A DNA stretch of 64,000 nt from Duganella sp. BJB480 (GTDB lineage: Bacteria > Pseudomonadota > Gammaproteobacteria > Burkholderiales > Burkholderiaceae_D). The DNA is taken from the NCBI GenBank assembly GCA_003416985.1, contig QVIN01000004.1:665057-729056 (forward strand), in the 5' to 3' direction. Below the pieces are notes generated by a model. That model saw nothing but the letters and a program-made list of their open reading frames with translations, had not been told where the DNA came from and did not search any database. The translations under genes and the position numbers were made by a program. Below are positions 24,781 to 33,719 of this stretch, piece after piece; position 1 is the stretch's first letter, and every line of letters starts with the position of its first letter.

Positions 24781-26343
24781 TCAGGCGGACGGCATGCGCA
24801 GCAGCAAACGGGTGCGGGCGCCGTCGTCCAGCGCGCTGAGCGCGCCGCCCTGCACCTGCGCCAGCAGGCGCGCCGCGTACATCGGCAACGTGGCGTCGGC
24901 GGCCGGGCGCTCGGCCAGGCCGTGCAGGCAGGCGCGCTGCGCGGCCGGCAGCACGCCGGCGTATTCCAGCGTCAGCGCCCAGCCGCCGTCGTCCAGCGTG
25001 GCGCCCAGCACGATCGAGGTGCCGGCCGGCGTGTGCGCCGCCGCGTTCAGCAGCAGGTGCTCGAACAGCATGTGGCACAGCGCGTGGTCGGCCAGCAGCG
25101 TGGCGGCCTGCGCCGGCAGCATCACCGGATGGCTGCGGGCGACGGCGGCGGTGGCGCGCGCCAGCAGCGCGTCCAGCGCCACCGGCGCGGCGCGCGGCTG
25201 GCAGGCGCCCTGTTCGATGCGGCACAGCTCCAGCGACAGCCCTGCCAGCCGCAGCGCGTGGCGCGCGGCCTGGTCCAGCGTGTCGAGCCGGGCGCGGTGC
25301 GCCGGGCTGGCCGCCAGCGCCGGATCGGCCAGCAGCTGCCCGCTGGCGGCCAGCACCTCGGCCAGCGGCGCGGCCAGGTCGTAGCGGCTCAGCCGTTCGA
25401 GCTCCTCGCGCAGCTGGGCGTTGTCGGCCACCGCGCTGTTCTGCCGCCGCAGCTCGGCCATGGTGCCGGCCAGCCGCAGGTGGGTGCGCAGGCGCGCCTT
25501 CAGGATGGCCGGGTCGACCGGCTTGGTCACGTAGTCCACCGCGCCCAGTTCCAGCCCGCCGACGATGTCGTCCGCCTGGTCCTTGGCCGACAGGAAGATC
25601 ACCGGGATGTCGGCGGTGGCCGGATCGGCCTTGAGCCGGCGGCACACCTCGAAGCCGTCCATCTCCGGCATCATCACGTCGAGCAGGATGAGGTCGGGCC
25701 GGTGCACGGGGATGATCTCCAGCGCCTTCTTGCCGGAGATCGCCACCTTCACGCCGTAGCCTTCCTCGGCCAGCATGCCGGCGATCACCTTGATGTTGGT
25801 GGCGATGTCGTCCACCACCAGCACGGTGGCCTCGCGCAGCCGCTCCTCCAGCGGCCGCTCCATGCCGATCAGCGGCGCCGGCGCGGCCGCGACGGCGGCG
25901 GCCGGCATGGCCGCGCGCCGCAGCGCCGCACGGCGCGCCGCCGCGTCGCCGCGCGACTGGAACATCGCCTGCAGCTTGCTGTGGAAGGTGGCCAGGGTGA
26001 ACGGCTTGATCAGGCAATCGGTCACGCCGGCCTGGGCCGCCGCGCGCAAGCCTTCGCGGTTGGCCTCGCTCGGCAGCAGCATGAAGGGCAGCTCGGCGTC
26101 GGCCATGTTGGCGCGCACCCACTGCAGCAATTGCAGGCCGCTCATGCCCGGCATGTCGAGGTCGGCGATGACGGCGGCGATCGGCCGTTCGCTCAGGATG
26201 CGGCAGGCCTCCTCGCCGCTGCCGGCCAGGAACACGCTGACGAAGCCGAGGTCGGACAGGATGCCCTTGACCACGGAGCGCATCTGCTGGTTGTCGTCCA
26301 CCACCAGCAGCGGCAGGGTCGGATCGATATTCAAGGCGGGCAT
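24781..26343 (-). CDS. Double-receiver protein with degenerate histidine-kinase-like C-terminus
   Basis: The 520-residue protein starts with two receiver domains: residues 10-125 (acceptor D61 in IADLDMPG) and about 175-295 (acceptor D222 in LLDVMMPEMDG). Both keep the acidic pocket and the lysine of the KPF/KPV motif. The rest (310-520) looks like a kinase DHp plus ATPase fold, but the phospho-histidine position reads SRYDLAAPL, with Y321 where HD is expected, and N/G box motifs are not recognisable. It therefore cannot autophosphorylate in the usual way and may act as a phosphate sink or scaffold. ATG 26343 has GGAAG eight bases upstream. It is divergent from the chemotaxis operon, suggesting a role in that pathway. 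Confidence 0.85.
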   Translation of the reverse strand: MPALNIDPTLPLLVVDDNQQMRSVVKGILSDLGFVSVFLAGSGEEACRILSERPIAAVIADLDMPGMSGLQLLQWVRANMADAELPFMLLPSEANREGLRAAAQAGVTDCLIKPFTLATFHSKLQAMFQSRGDAAARRAALRRAAMPAAAVAAAPAPLIGMERPLEERLREATVLVVDDIATNIKVIAGMLAEEGYGVKVAISGKKALEIIPVHRPDLILLDVMMPEMDGFEVCRRLKADPATADIPVIFLSAKDQADDIVGGLELGAVDYVTKPVDPAILKARLRTHLRLAGTMAELRRQNSAVADNAQLREELERLSRYDLAAPLAEVLAASGQLLADPALAASPAHRARLDTLDQAARHALRLAGLSLELCRIEQGACQPRAAPVALDALLARATAAVARSHPVMLPAQAATLLADHALCHMLFEHLLLNAAAHTPAGTSIVLGATLDDGGWALTLEYAGVLPAAQRACLHGLAERPAADATLPMYAARLLAQVQGGALSALDDGARTRLLLRMPSA

Positions 26344-26606
26344 AGGCGGCTTCCAGCATGATAGTAATTTGGCGTCCGGCGCGCGGTTGCGCGGGTGCAA
26401 CAGGCGCGCGGGGAGCGTGCCCACCGGGCCACATCTTAACGTTAAATTATTTCCCTTCGGAAGCTATTTAAAATCCTGTCGCGTAAAACAACCGATACAA
26501 TTGAATCGCCACCTACATTGTGGCGCGTGCTTTATTTCTGGGATACAGTTGGATGCACGGCGCCCTGCGAACGCGGCGCCGGCACACTACAGTGGGGTGG
26601 CGTCCA

Positions 26607-27764
26607 GTGAAGAACAATAGCGGATTCGACGGTAAGATGCTGCTTCCCTTCGGCCTGGCCGGCGGGGGCGCCCTGGGGACCATCGCGGCCGGCTGGAGCG
26701 CGTGGGGCTGGTACACCATCCTGTGGGCGGCGCTGCTCATCGCCGCCGCGGCCTGGAGCGTGCGCGGCGCCGGCCTGCCCGGCGGCGGCGAGCGCGCCAT
26801 GATCGAGGACTACCTGGCCGCGCGCGAACGCTTCGGCGACGCCGTGCTGCCGATCTGGTGCCGCCACATCGAAAATTCCCGCAGCCAGATGGAGGAGGCG
26901 GTGGCCGACCTGGCAGGGCGCTTCTCCAGCATCGTCGACAAGCTCGACGACGCGGTCCACGTGTCCAGCCACGACAGCGGCCACGGCGGCAACGCCATGA
27001 CCGAGATCTTCTCGCGCAGCGAAACCCAGCTGGGCTCGGTGGTGACGTCGATGAAGTCGGCCATGTCGTCCAAGCAGGCCATGCTGGCGCAGATCAAGGA
27101 CCTGGAGCGCTTCACGCGCGAGCTGCGCGACATGGCCGAGGGCGTGGCCAGCATCGCCGCGCAAACCAACCTGCTGGCGCTCAACGCCGCCATCGAGGCG
27201 GCGCGCGCCGGCCCGGCCGGGCGCGGCTTCGCGGTGGTGGCCACCGAGGTGCGCAACCTGTCGAGCCGCTCGGCCGAGACCGGCCGCAACATCTCCAACC
27301 GCGTCGGCCTGATCAGCAGCGCCATCCTGGCCGCCAGCCAGGCCGCCGAGCTGTCGAGCGAGCAGGAGGACAAGTCCATGCAGTCGGCCGAGGGCATGAT
27401 CGCCGCCGTGCTGCAGGACTTCCGCGCGATGACCGACGCGCTGGTGCAGTCGTCCGACAAACTCAAGCAGGACAGCATCGGCATCCAGGGCGAGGTCGGC
27501 GAGGCGCTGGTGCAGCTGCAGTTCCAGGACCGCGTCAGCCAGGTGATGGCGCACGTGCGCGAGAACATGGAGCAGCTGCCGGCGCTGCTGCGCGACAACC
27601 GCGACCGCTACGAGGCCGGGCAGGTGCTCGAGCCGCTCGACGCCCAGCCGTTGCTGAACGACCTGCAGAAGACCTACGCCATGGCCGAGGAGCACGCGGT
27701 GCACGGCGGCTCCAGCCACGCCGCGCCGGTGGCCGCGGCGGCCGACGAGATCACCTTTTTCTGA
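26607..27764 (+). CDS. Methyl-accepting-type receptor without periplasmic sensor domain
   Basis: The first gene of the chemotaxis operon encodes about 385 residues. Two adjacent hydrophobic helices near the N-terminus ([20 protein letters not shown] and [16 protein letters not shown]) form a membrane hairpin with almost no periplasmic part. No HAMP is visible. The cytoplasmic signalling hairpin is clear ([20 protein letters not shown], then [20 protein letters not shown]). The tail contains [15 protein letters not shown] and ends ADEITFF. A GTG start at 26607 is preferred because GGGGTGG lies shortly upstream; longer in-frame starts lack one. With no external sensor it probably senses a cytoplasmic or membrane-state signal. 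Confidence 0.85.
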   Translation: MKNNSGFDGKMLLPFGLAGGGALGTIAAGWSAWGWYTILWAALLIAAAAWSVRGAGLPGGGERAMIEDYLAARERFGDAVLPIWCRHIENSRSQMEEAVADLAGRFSSIVDKLDDAVHVSSHDSGHGGNAMTEIFSRSETQLGSVVTSMKSAMSSKQAMLAQIKDLERFTRELRDMAEGVASIAAQTNLLALNAAIEAARAGPAGRGFAVVATEVRNLSSRSAETGRNISNRVGLISSAILAASQAAELSSEQEDKSMQSAEGMIAAVLQDFRAMTDALVQSSDKLKQDSIGIQGEVGEALVQLQFQDRVSQVMAHVRENMEQLPALLRDNRDRYEAGQVLEPLDAQPLLNDLQKTYAMAEEHAVHGGSSHAAPVAAAADEITFF

Positions 27765-27785
27765 CGTTTAAACGGGGAGCAGGAC

Positions 27786-28154
27786 ATGGCTAAAACCATC
27801 ATGGTGGTCGACGATTCGGCCTCGCTGCGGCAAGTGGTCGGCATCGCGCTCAAGGGCGCCGGCTACGACGTCATCGAAGGGCGCGACGGCGTCGACGCGC
27901 TGTCCAAGTGCACCGGCCAGAAGATCCACCTGGTCGTGTGCGACGTCAACATGCCCAATATGGACGGCATCACCTTCGTGCGCCAGTTCAAGCAACTGCC
28001 GCTGTACAAGTTCACGCCGGTGATCATGCTCACCACCGAGTCGCAGGAGAGCAAGAAGGAAGAGGGCAAGGCGGCCGGCGCCAAGGCCTGGGTGGTCAAG
28101 CCGTTCAAGCCCGAGGTGCTGCTGGGCGCGGTGGCCAAACTTGTGATGCCATAA
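27786..28154 (+). CDS. cheY: CheY-like single-domain response regulator
   Basis: A 122-residue stand-alone receiver. It has the acidic pocket VVDDS (D9, D10), the acceptor D53 in VCDVNMPNMDG, the LTTES switch threonine region and the KPFKPE lysine. There is no output domain, so it should act by protein contact, as CheY does at the flagellar motor or as a phosphate sink. It follows the short receptor by 21 bp with a GGGGAGCAGG ribosome site and precedes the STAS gene by 16 bp, within the operon. Confidence 0.93.
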   Translation: MAKTIMVVDDSASLRQVVGIALKGAGYDVIEGRDGVDALSKCTGQKIHLVVCDVNMPNMDGITFVRQFKQLPLYKFTPVIMLTTESQESKKEEGKAAGAKAWVVKPFKPEVLLGAVAKLVMP

Positions 28155-28170
28155 CCTGACGGAGGACGCC

Positions 28171-28479
28171 ATGTCCGATGCAAACGGGGCCGCCGTGGCC
28201 CGCGTCGCCCTCGACGGCGAGATGACCATCTACCGCGCCGCCGACCTCAAGGCGATCGTGCTCGACGCGCTGCGCAAGACCCGGGTGCTGGAGCTCGACC
28301 TGTCCGGCGTCACCGAGCTCGACACGGCCGGCCTGCAGGTGCTGATGCTGGCCAAGCAGACCGCCCACGCCGACCAGCGCGAACTGCGCCTGGTCAAGCA
28401 CAGCCCGGCGGTGCTGGAGGTCTTCGACATGCTGGACCTGGGCGCCTTCTTCGGCGACGCGCTGCTGATGCACGCCTGA
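28171..28479 (+). CDS. STAS domain protein (anti-sigma-factor-antagonist-like)
   Basis: This 102-residue protein is a single STAS domain: the core ELDLSGVTELDTAGLQVLMLA has the DTAG turn in which a serine or threonine is phosphorylated in SpoIIAA-like proteins. STAS proteins occur between cheY and cheA in some chemotaxis operons, where their role is not well defined; they may work as switch partners of the kinase. Strong GGAGG Shine-Dalgarno upstream. The family is certain; the role in chemotaxis is inference. Confidence 0.9.
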   Translation: MSDANGAAVARVALDGEMTIYRAADLKAIVLDALRKTRVLELDLSGVTELDTAGLQVLMLAKQTAHADQRELRLVKHSPAVLEVFDMLDLGAFFGDALLMHA

Positions 28480-28528
28480 TCGTTTTATCCGCGTTTCATC
28501 TGTTTAATTTTGTTCCGAGGGCATGACC

Positions 28529-30712
28529 ATGAACCTGGACGAAGCACTACAGACCTTCATCACCGAAAGCCGCGAGCTGCTGGAAGACATGGAGAACGCG
28601 CTGCTCAACGTCGACATCGCGGGCGAGCAGGGCGAGGCGATCAACGCCATCTTCCGCGCGGCGCACACCATCAAGGGCTCGGCCGGGCTGTTCAGCCTGG
28701 ACCACATCGTCGCCTTCACCCACGTGGTCGAGAGCCTGCTCGACGAGGTGCGCGACGGCCGCGTCACGCTCAACGACGAGATGATCGTGCTGCTGCTGTC
28801 GTGCTGCGACTATCTGTCCGGCATGACCGACGCGCTGGCCGCCGGCCGGCTCGACGCCGACCCCGACACCGCGCCCGAGGGCGAGATGCTGCTGCAGCAG
28901 CTGCGCCGCCACATGGCGGGCGGCTCGGCCGACGCCCACGCGGCGCCGGCGGACGCGCCGCTGGCGGTGCACGCCGAACCCGGCGTCGAGCGCATCGACA
29001 AGGACAGGGGCGACAGCGACTACTGGCACATCTCGCTGCGCTTCGGCCGCGAAGTGCTGCGGAACGGCATGGACCCGATCGCCTTCCTGCGCTACCTGGC
29101 CAAGCTGGGCCGGATCGTCGGCATCGCCACCGTGCCGGACGCGCTGCCGGCCGCCGACGACATGGACGCCGAGCTGTGCTACCTGGGCTTCGAGATCGCC
29201 TTCGACAGCACGGCCGACCGCGAGGCCATCGCCGGCGTGTTCGAGTTCGTGCAGGACGACTGCGAGATCCGCATCATCCCGCCGCACAGCAAGGTGTCGC
29301 ACTACGTCGACCTGATCCGCGCGCTGCCGGAGCAGGCCGCGCGCCTGGGCGAGATCCTGGTGCGCTGCGGCAGCGTCACCGCGCACGAGCTCGAGGGCGC
29401 GCTGCACCAGCAGTCCCATCCCGCCAATCCGCAGGACGACGCGCCGCCGCAGCAGCTGGGCAGCATCCTGGTCGGCGCCGGCAACGTGCCGCCGGTGGTG
29501 GTGGAGGCCGCGCTGGCCAAGCAGAAGCAGGTCAGCGAGCAGAAGGCGCAGGAGAGCCGCTCGATCCGCGTCGACTCCGACAAGCTGGATCGCCTGATCG
29601 ACCTGGTGGGCGAGCTGATCATCGCCGGCGCGCGCGCCGACATGATCGGCCAGCACATCCACAACACCGAGCTGCAGGAATGCACCTCCACCTTGTCGGG
29701 CCTGGTGGAGGAGGTGCGCGACGCCGCGCTGGAGCTGCGCATGGTCAAGATCGGCGCCACCTTCAACCGCTTCCAGCGCGTGGTGCACGACGTCGCGCGC
29801 GAGCTGGGCAAGGACATCGGCCTGATCGTCGACGGCGAGGATGCCGAACTGGACAAGACCGTGGTGGAGAAGATCGGCGATCCGCTGATGCACCTGGTGC
29901 GCAACGCCATGGACCACGGCATCGAGCCGGGCGAGGCGCGGGTGGCGGCCGGCAAGCCGGCCAAGGGCATGATCAAGCTGAACGCCTTCCACGAATCGGG
30001 CAGCATCGTCATCGAGGTCAGCGACGACGGCGGCGGCCTGCGCAAGGAGAAGATCCTGGCCAAGGCGGTCGAGCGCGGGCTGGTCGACCCCGAGCGCAAG
30101 CTGAGCGACAGCGAGATCTACAACCTGATCTTCGAGGCCGGCTTCTCGACCGCCGAGAAGATCACCAACCTGTCCGGGCGCGGGGTCGGCATGGACGTGG
30201 TCAAGCGCAACATCACGGCCTTGCGCGGCAGCGTCGACGTCTCCAGCCGCGAGGGCGCCGGCACCACCGTCACCGTGCGCCTGCCGCTGACGCTGGCCAT
30301 CATCGACGGCTTCCTGGTGCAGGTGGGCGCCTCGGTGTTCGTGATCCCGCTCGACATGATCGAGGAGTGCATCGAGTACGCCACCGAGCCGGGCCAGGAC
30401 TACTGCAACCTGCGCGGCCAGGTGCTGCCGTTCGTGCGGCTGCGTTCGCTGTTCCGCATCGACGGCGCCGCCACGCGGCGCGAGAGCATCGTCGTGCTCA
30501 AGCTGGGCAACCAGCGCGCCGGGCTGGTGGTCGACACCCTGCTGGGCGAATTCCAGACCGTCATCAAGCCGCTCAGCCCCCTGTTCAGCGAAGTCAAATG
30601 CATCAGCGGCTCCACCATCCTGGGCAGCGGCGAGGTGGCGCTGATCCTGGACGTGGCCGCGCTGATGCACACCGTCAGCGGCAAGGGCGCCGCCGCGGCG
30701 CTGGCCGCCTAA
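28529..30712 (+). CDS. cheA: Chemotaxis histidine kinase CheA with MshEN-like motif pair
   Basis: The 727-residue kinase phosphorylates CheY and CheB. Domains in order: HPt (about 1-105, phospho-His H46 in AAHTIKGSAG); an alpha-beta region (about 150-260); a pair of 24-residue motifs at 272-295 and 309-332 (RLGEILVRCG... and QLGSILVGAG...); dimerisation (about 340-400); HATPase (N box HLVRNAMDHG near 455, DDGGGL, and GRGVGMDVV); and a C-terminal CheW-like domain (about 585-715). The paired motifs resemble c-di-GMP-binding MshEN repeats and are not part of classical CheA. GAGGG lies eight bases before ATG 28529, so that start is preferred to the ATG two codons upstream. The operon context is complete. 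Confidence 0.95.
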   Translation: MNLDEALQTFITESRELLEDMENALLNVDIAGEQGEAINAIFRAAHTIKGSAGLFSLDHIVAFTHVVESLLDEVRDGRVTLNDEMIVLLLSCCDYLSGMTDALAAGRLDADPDTAPEGEMLLQQLRRHMAGGSADAHAAPADAPLAVHAEPGVERIDKDRGDSDYWHISLRFGREVLRNGMDPIAFLRYLAKLGRIVGIATVPDALPAADDMDAELCYLGFEIAFDSTADREAIAGVFEFVQDDCEIRIIPPHSKVSHYVDLIRALPEQAARLGEILVRCGSVTAHELEGALHQQSHPANPQDDAPPQQLGSILVGAGNVPPVVVEAALAKQKQVSEQKAQESRSIRVDSDKLDRLIDLVGELIIAGARADMIGQHIHNTELQECTSTLSGLVEEVRDAALELRMVKIGATFNRFQRVVHDVARELGKDIGLIVDGEDAELDKTVVEKIGDPLMHLVRNAMDHGIEPGEARVAAGKPAKGMIKLNAFHESGSIVIEVSDDGGGLRKEKILAKAVERGLVDPERKLSDSEIYNLIFEAGFSTAEKITNLSGRGVGMDVVKRNITALRGSVDVSSREGAGTTVTVRLPLTLAIIDGFLVQVGASVFVIPLDMIEECIEYATEPGQDYCNLRGQVLPFVRLRSLFRIDGAATRRESIVVLKLGNQRAGLVVDTLLGEFQTVIKPLSPLFSEVKCISGSTILGSGEVALILDVAALMHTVSGKGAAAALAA

Positions 30713-30728
30713 CCCCGGAGAGGACACC

Positions 30729-31292
30729 ATGCACACCGCAGCGAACAACCTGGCCGCCAACGCGGTCACCTACGGCAGCAGTGCCATCGTGGCGCTGCAG
30801 AGCGGCGCCGCGCTGCCCAGCCAGTTCCTGACCTTCATGCTGGGCGACGACCCGTACGCGGTCGGCATCCTGCACATCAAGGAGATCATCGAATACGGCG
30901 CGCTGGCCACGGTGCCGATGATGCCGTCCTGCGTGCGCGGCGTGATCAACCTGCGCGGCGCGGTGGTGCCGGTGATGGACCTGTCGGCCCGCTTCGAGCG
31001 CGGCCCCAGCGCGATCGGCAAGCGCAGCTGCATCGTCATCGTCGAGGTCGACGGCGGCGACGGCAAGCAGGTGCTGGGCATGCTGGTGGACGCGGTCAAC
31101 GCGGTGGTGGAGATCGCTGCCGGCGACATCGAGCCGGCGCCGTCCTTCGGCACCCGCATCCGGCCCGACTTCATCGCCGGCATCGGCAAGTGCAACGGCA
31201 AGTTCGTGATCCTGCTCGACATCGGCCGCGTGCTGTCGAGCGAGGAGATCGTCGAGATGGCGCGCGGCACCGTGGCCGGCTACCACGCCTGA
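30729..31292 (+). CDS. cheW: Chemotaxis adaptor CheW (first copy)
   Basis: A 187-residue CheW-like adaptor that links receptors to CheA. After a variable 33-residue N-terminus, the SH3-like fold starts at QFLTFMLGDDPYAVGI. The family blocks are present: VPMMPSCVRGVINLRGAVVPVMDL and the later GMLVDAVNAVVEI. It follows cheA by 16 bp with GGAGAGG upstream. A second, shorter cheW lies at 36740, between the last two receptors. Confidence 0.93.
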   Translation: MHTAANNLAANAVTYGSSAIVALQSGAALPSQFLTFMLGDDPYAVGILHIKEIIEYGALATVPMMPSCVRGVINLRGAVVPVMDLSARFERGPSAIGKRSCIVIVEVDGGDGKQVLGMLVDAVNAVVEIAAGDIEPAPSFGTRIRPDFIAGIGKCNGKFVILLDIGRVLSSEEIVEMARGTVAGYHA

Positions 31293-31301
31293 GGCGGCGC
31301 C

Positions 31302-32108
31302 ATGGCAGTCGTCATGATCACCGAGCGCGAGTTCCTGCAGTTCCAGCGCTTCATCTACGAGGCGGCCGGCATCTGCATGGCCAACGGCAAGCAGGCGCTG
31401 GTCAGCGGCCGGCTGGCCAAGCGCCTGGCGCACTACCAGCTCGACAGCTACGGCGACTACCTGCGCCTGCTCGAGAGCCGCGCCCAGCCGGCCGAGCTGC
31501 AGGTGGCGGTCGACCTGTTGACCACCAACGAGACCTATTTCTTCCGCGAGCCCAAGCACTTCGCGCTGCTGCGCGAGCTGGCGCTGGAGGCGCGCGACAA
31601 GCGCGCCACCATGCGCGTCTGGAGCGCGGCCAGCTCCAGCGGCGAGGAGGCCTACAGCGTGGCCATGGTGCTGGCCGACGTGCTGGACGAGGCGCCGTGG
31701 GAGGTGCTGGGCACCGACATCAGCACCCGCGTGCTGGAGCGCGCCCGCTGCGGCCACTATCCGATCGAGCGCGCCAGCCAGATGCCGCTGGCCTACCTGA
31801 AGCGCTACTGCCTCAAGGGCCAGGGCAGCGAGGACGGCACGCTGCTGGTCGAGCGGCCGCTGCGCCAGCGGGTGCAGTTCCGCCACCTGAACCTGAACGA
31901 GCCGCTGCCCAAGCTGGGCAGCTTCGACGTCATCTTCCTGCGCAACGTGATGATCTACTTCAACCTGGCGACCAAGCGCCAGGTGGTGGCGCGCCTGCTG
32001 GCGCTGCTGCGGCCGGGCGGCTACTTCCTGATCGGCCACTCGGAAACGCTGAACGACATCAACGACACCCTGGTCGCCGTGGCCCCCTCGATCTACCGCA
32101 AACCATGA
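31302..32108 (+). CDS. cheR: Chemoreceptor methyltransferase CheR
   Basis: A 268-residue SAM-dependent glutamate methyltransferase that adds methyl groups to receptors during adaptation. An N-terminal helical domain (about 1-80) precedes the Rossmann domain, with [18 protein letters not shown] binding SAM and NVMIYFN in the catalytic region. The end reads SIYRKP, typical of CheR. No beta-subdomain extension beyond the usual fold is apparent. Its stop codon overlaps the cheD start (ATGA), so the two are translationally coupled. Confidence 0.95.
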   Translation: MAVVMITEREFLQFQRFIYEAAGICMANGKQALVSGRLAKRLAHYQLDSYGDYLRLLESRAQPAELQVAVDLLTTNETYFFREPKHFALLRELALEARDKRATMRVWSAASSSGEEAYSVAMVLADVLDEAPWEVLGTDISTRVLERARCGHYPIERASQMPLAYLKRYCLKGQGSEDGTLLVERPLRQRVQFRHLNLNEPLPKLGSFDVIFLRNVMIYFNLATKRQVVARLLALLRPGGYFLIGHSETLNDINDTLVAVAPSIYRKP

Positions 32109-32638
32109 TCGCGACGCCGACCATGCCCGACTCCAAGCTCATCGATATCTTCCTGATGCCCGGCGATTATTTCGTCGGCGACGAGCAGTTCCGCGTGCGT
32201 ACGCTGCTGGGGTCCTGCGTCTCGGTCACGCTGTGGCACCCGGGCCTGCGCATCGGCGCCATGTCGCACTTCCTGCTGCCGGGCAGCGGCGCCCGCAAGC
32301 GCCACGACAAGCCCGGCATGTACGGCGCCGACGCCATGGACCTGCTGATCCGCGGCATGCTGCGGCACGGCGTGCCGCTGGCCCAGTGCCAGGGCAAGAT
32401 CTTCGGCGGCGGCGCCATGTTCCCGCGCTCCATCAAGGTGCGCGACATCGGCCTGCAGAACGGCGACTACGCGCGCAGCCTGCTGCAGCAGCAGGGCATC
32501 CGGGTGGTGTCCGAGAGCCTGTTCGGCGAGGGCCACCGGCAGCTGATCTTCACCATCCGCAGCGGCGAGGTGCTGAGCCGGCAGGTGCCGCCGGAACTGG
32601 CCGCCCGCCCGGCATCGCCGCACAAGGAGAAGCTATGA
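32105..32638 (+). CDS. cheD: Chemoreceptor glutamine deamidase CheD
   Basis: CheD deamidates glutamines on receptors and often interacts with other Che proteins. The 177-residue product has the catalytic cysteine C38 in [13 protein letters not shown] and the catalytic histidine H55 in GAMSHFLLP, 17 residues apart as in the Thermotoga enzyme. [11 protein letters not shown]-type glycine loop is present as [12 protein letters not shown] 32105 overlaps the cheR stop; an ATG at 32123 is an alternative. Its stop overlaps the cheB start. Confidence 0.95.
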   Translation: MIATPTMPDSKLIDIFLMPGDYFVGDEQFRVRTLLGSCVSVTLWHPGLRIGAMSHFLLPGSGARKRHDKPGMYGADAMDLLIRGMLRHGVPLAQCQGKIFGGGAMFPRSIKVRDIGLQNGDYARSLLQQQGIRVVSESLFGEGHRQLIFTIRSGEVLSRQVPPELAARPASPHKEKL

Positions 32639-33708
32639 GCGCAATCAACGTGATGATCGTCGACGACTCGGCCGTGGTGCGCCAGGTGCTCAGCAGCCTG
32701 CTGAACGCGGCGCCCGGCATCAAGGTCGGCCACGCGGTGGCCAATCCGCTGCTGGCGATGGAGCGCATGAAGACCGAGTGGCCGGACGTGATCGTGCTCG
32801 ACGTCGAGATGCCCAAGATGGACGGCATCACCTTCCTGCGCAAGATCATGGGCGAACGGCCGACGCCGGTGGTGATCTGCTCGACCCTGACCGAGAAGGG
32901 CGCCCAGACCTCGGTCGAGGCGCTGGCCGCCGGCGCGGTGGCCATCATCACCAAGCCGCGGCTGGACCTCAAGCAGTTCCTGCACGACTCCGCCGACGAG
33001 CTGGTGTCGGCGGTGCGGGCGGCGGCCGGCGCCCGCGTCGGCAAGCTGGTCAACCGGCCGGCGCCGCCGCCGGTCACGGCCAAGCTCAACGCGGACGCCA
33101 TCCTGCCGCCGTCCGAATACCGGCCGATGACCACCACCACCGAGCGCGTGGTGGCGGTCGGCACCTCGACCGGCGGCACCCAGGCGCTGGAGGAGGTGCT
33201 GACGGCGTTGCCGCGCGTCTCGCCCGGCATCGTGGTGGTGCAGCACATGCCGGAGAAATTCACCGCCGCCTTCGCCGCGCGGCTCGACAGCGTGTGCCAG
33301 GTGCGGGTCAAGGAGGCGGCCAACAACGACCGCGTGCTGCAGGGGCTGGTGCTGATCGCGCCGGGCGGCAAGCACATGCTGCTGCGCCGCACCGGCGCCC
33401 AGTACTACGTCGAGGTGGTGGACGGGCCGCTGGTGAACCGCCACCGGCCCTCGGTGGACGTGCTGTTCCGCTCGGCCGCGCGCGCGGCCGGCGCCAACGC
33501 GCTGGGCGTGATCATGACCGGCATGGGCGACGACGGCGCCGCCGGCATGCTGGAGATGCACAAGGCCGGCGCCCGCACCGTGGCCCAGGACGAGGCCAGC
33601 TGCGTGGTGTACGGCATGCCCAAGGAGGCGGTCAAGCGAGGCGGGGTGGAGAAGTCGCTGCCGCTGAACGCGATCTACCGCGAAATCCTGCAACAGCTTT
33701 CCTACTGA
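32635..33708 (+). CDS. cheB: Chemotaxis methylesterase CheB
   Basis: A 357-residue response regulator and methylesterase that removes receptor methyl groups. The receiver domain (1-120) has acceptor D56 in [11 protein letters not shown]. The C-terminal esterase domain (about 160-350) has the catalytic triad S178 (GTSTGG), H204 (VQHMP) and D300 (GMGDDGA). The ATG overlaps the cheD stop, with AAGGAGAAG just upstream. All active-site residues are in place. Confidence 0.96.
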   Translation: MSAINVMIVDDSAVVRQVLSSLLNAAPGIKVGHAVANPLLAMERMKTEWPDVIVLDVEMPKMDGITFLRKIMGERPTPVVICSTLTEKGAQTSVEALAAGAVAIITKPRLDLKQFLHDSADELVSAVRAAAGARVGKLVNRPAPPPVTAKLNADAILPPSEYRPMTTTTERVVAVGTSTGGTQALEEVLTALPRVSPGIVVVQHMPEKFTAAFAARLDSVCQVRVKEAANNDRVLQGLVLIAPGGKHMLLRRTGAQYYVEVVDGPLVNRHRPSVDVLFRSAARAAGANALGVIMTGMGDDGAAGMLEMHKAGARTVAQDEASCVVYGMPKEAVKRGGVEKSLPLNAIYREILQQLSY

Positions 33709-33719
33709 CGGCGGCCATC

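Noticed and set aside
26440-26520. Possible FliA (sigma-28) promoter before the chemotaxis operon
   Set aside because: A TAAA and an ACCGATAC-like block occur, but the spacing is 18 rather than about 15 bases, so the match is not convincing.
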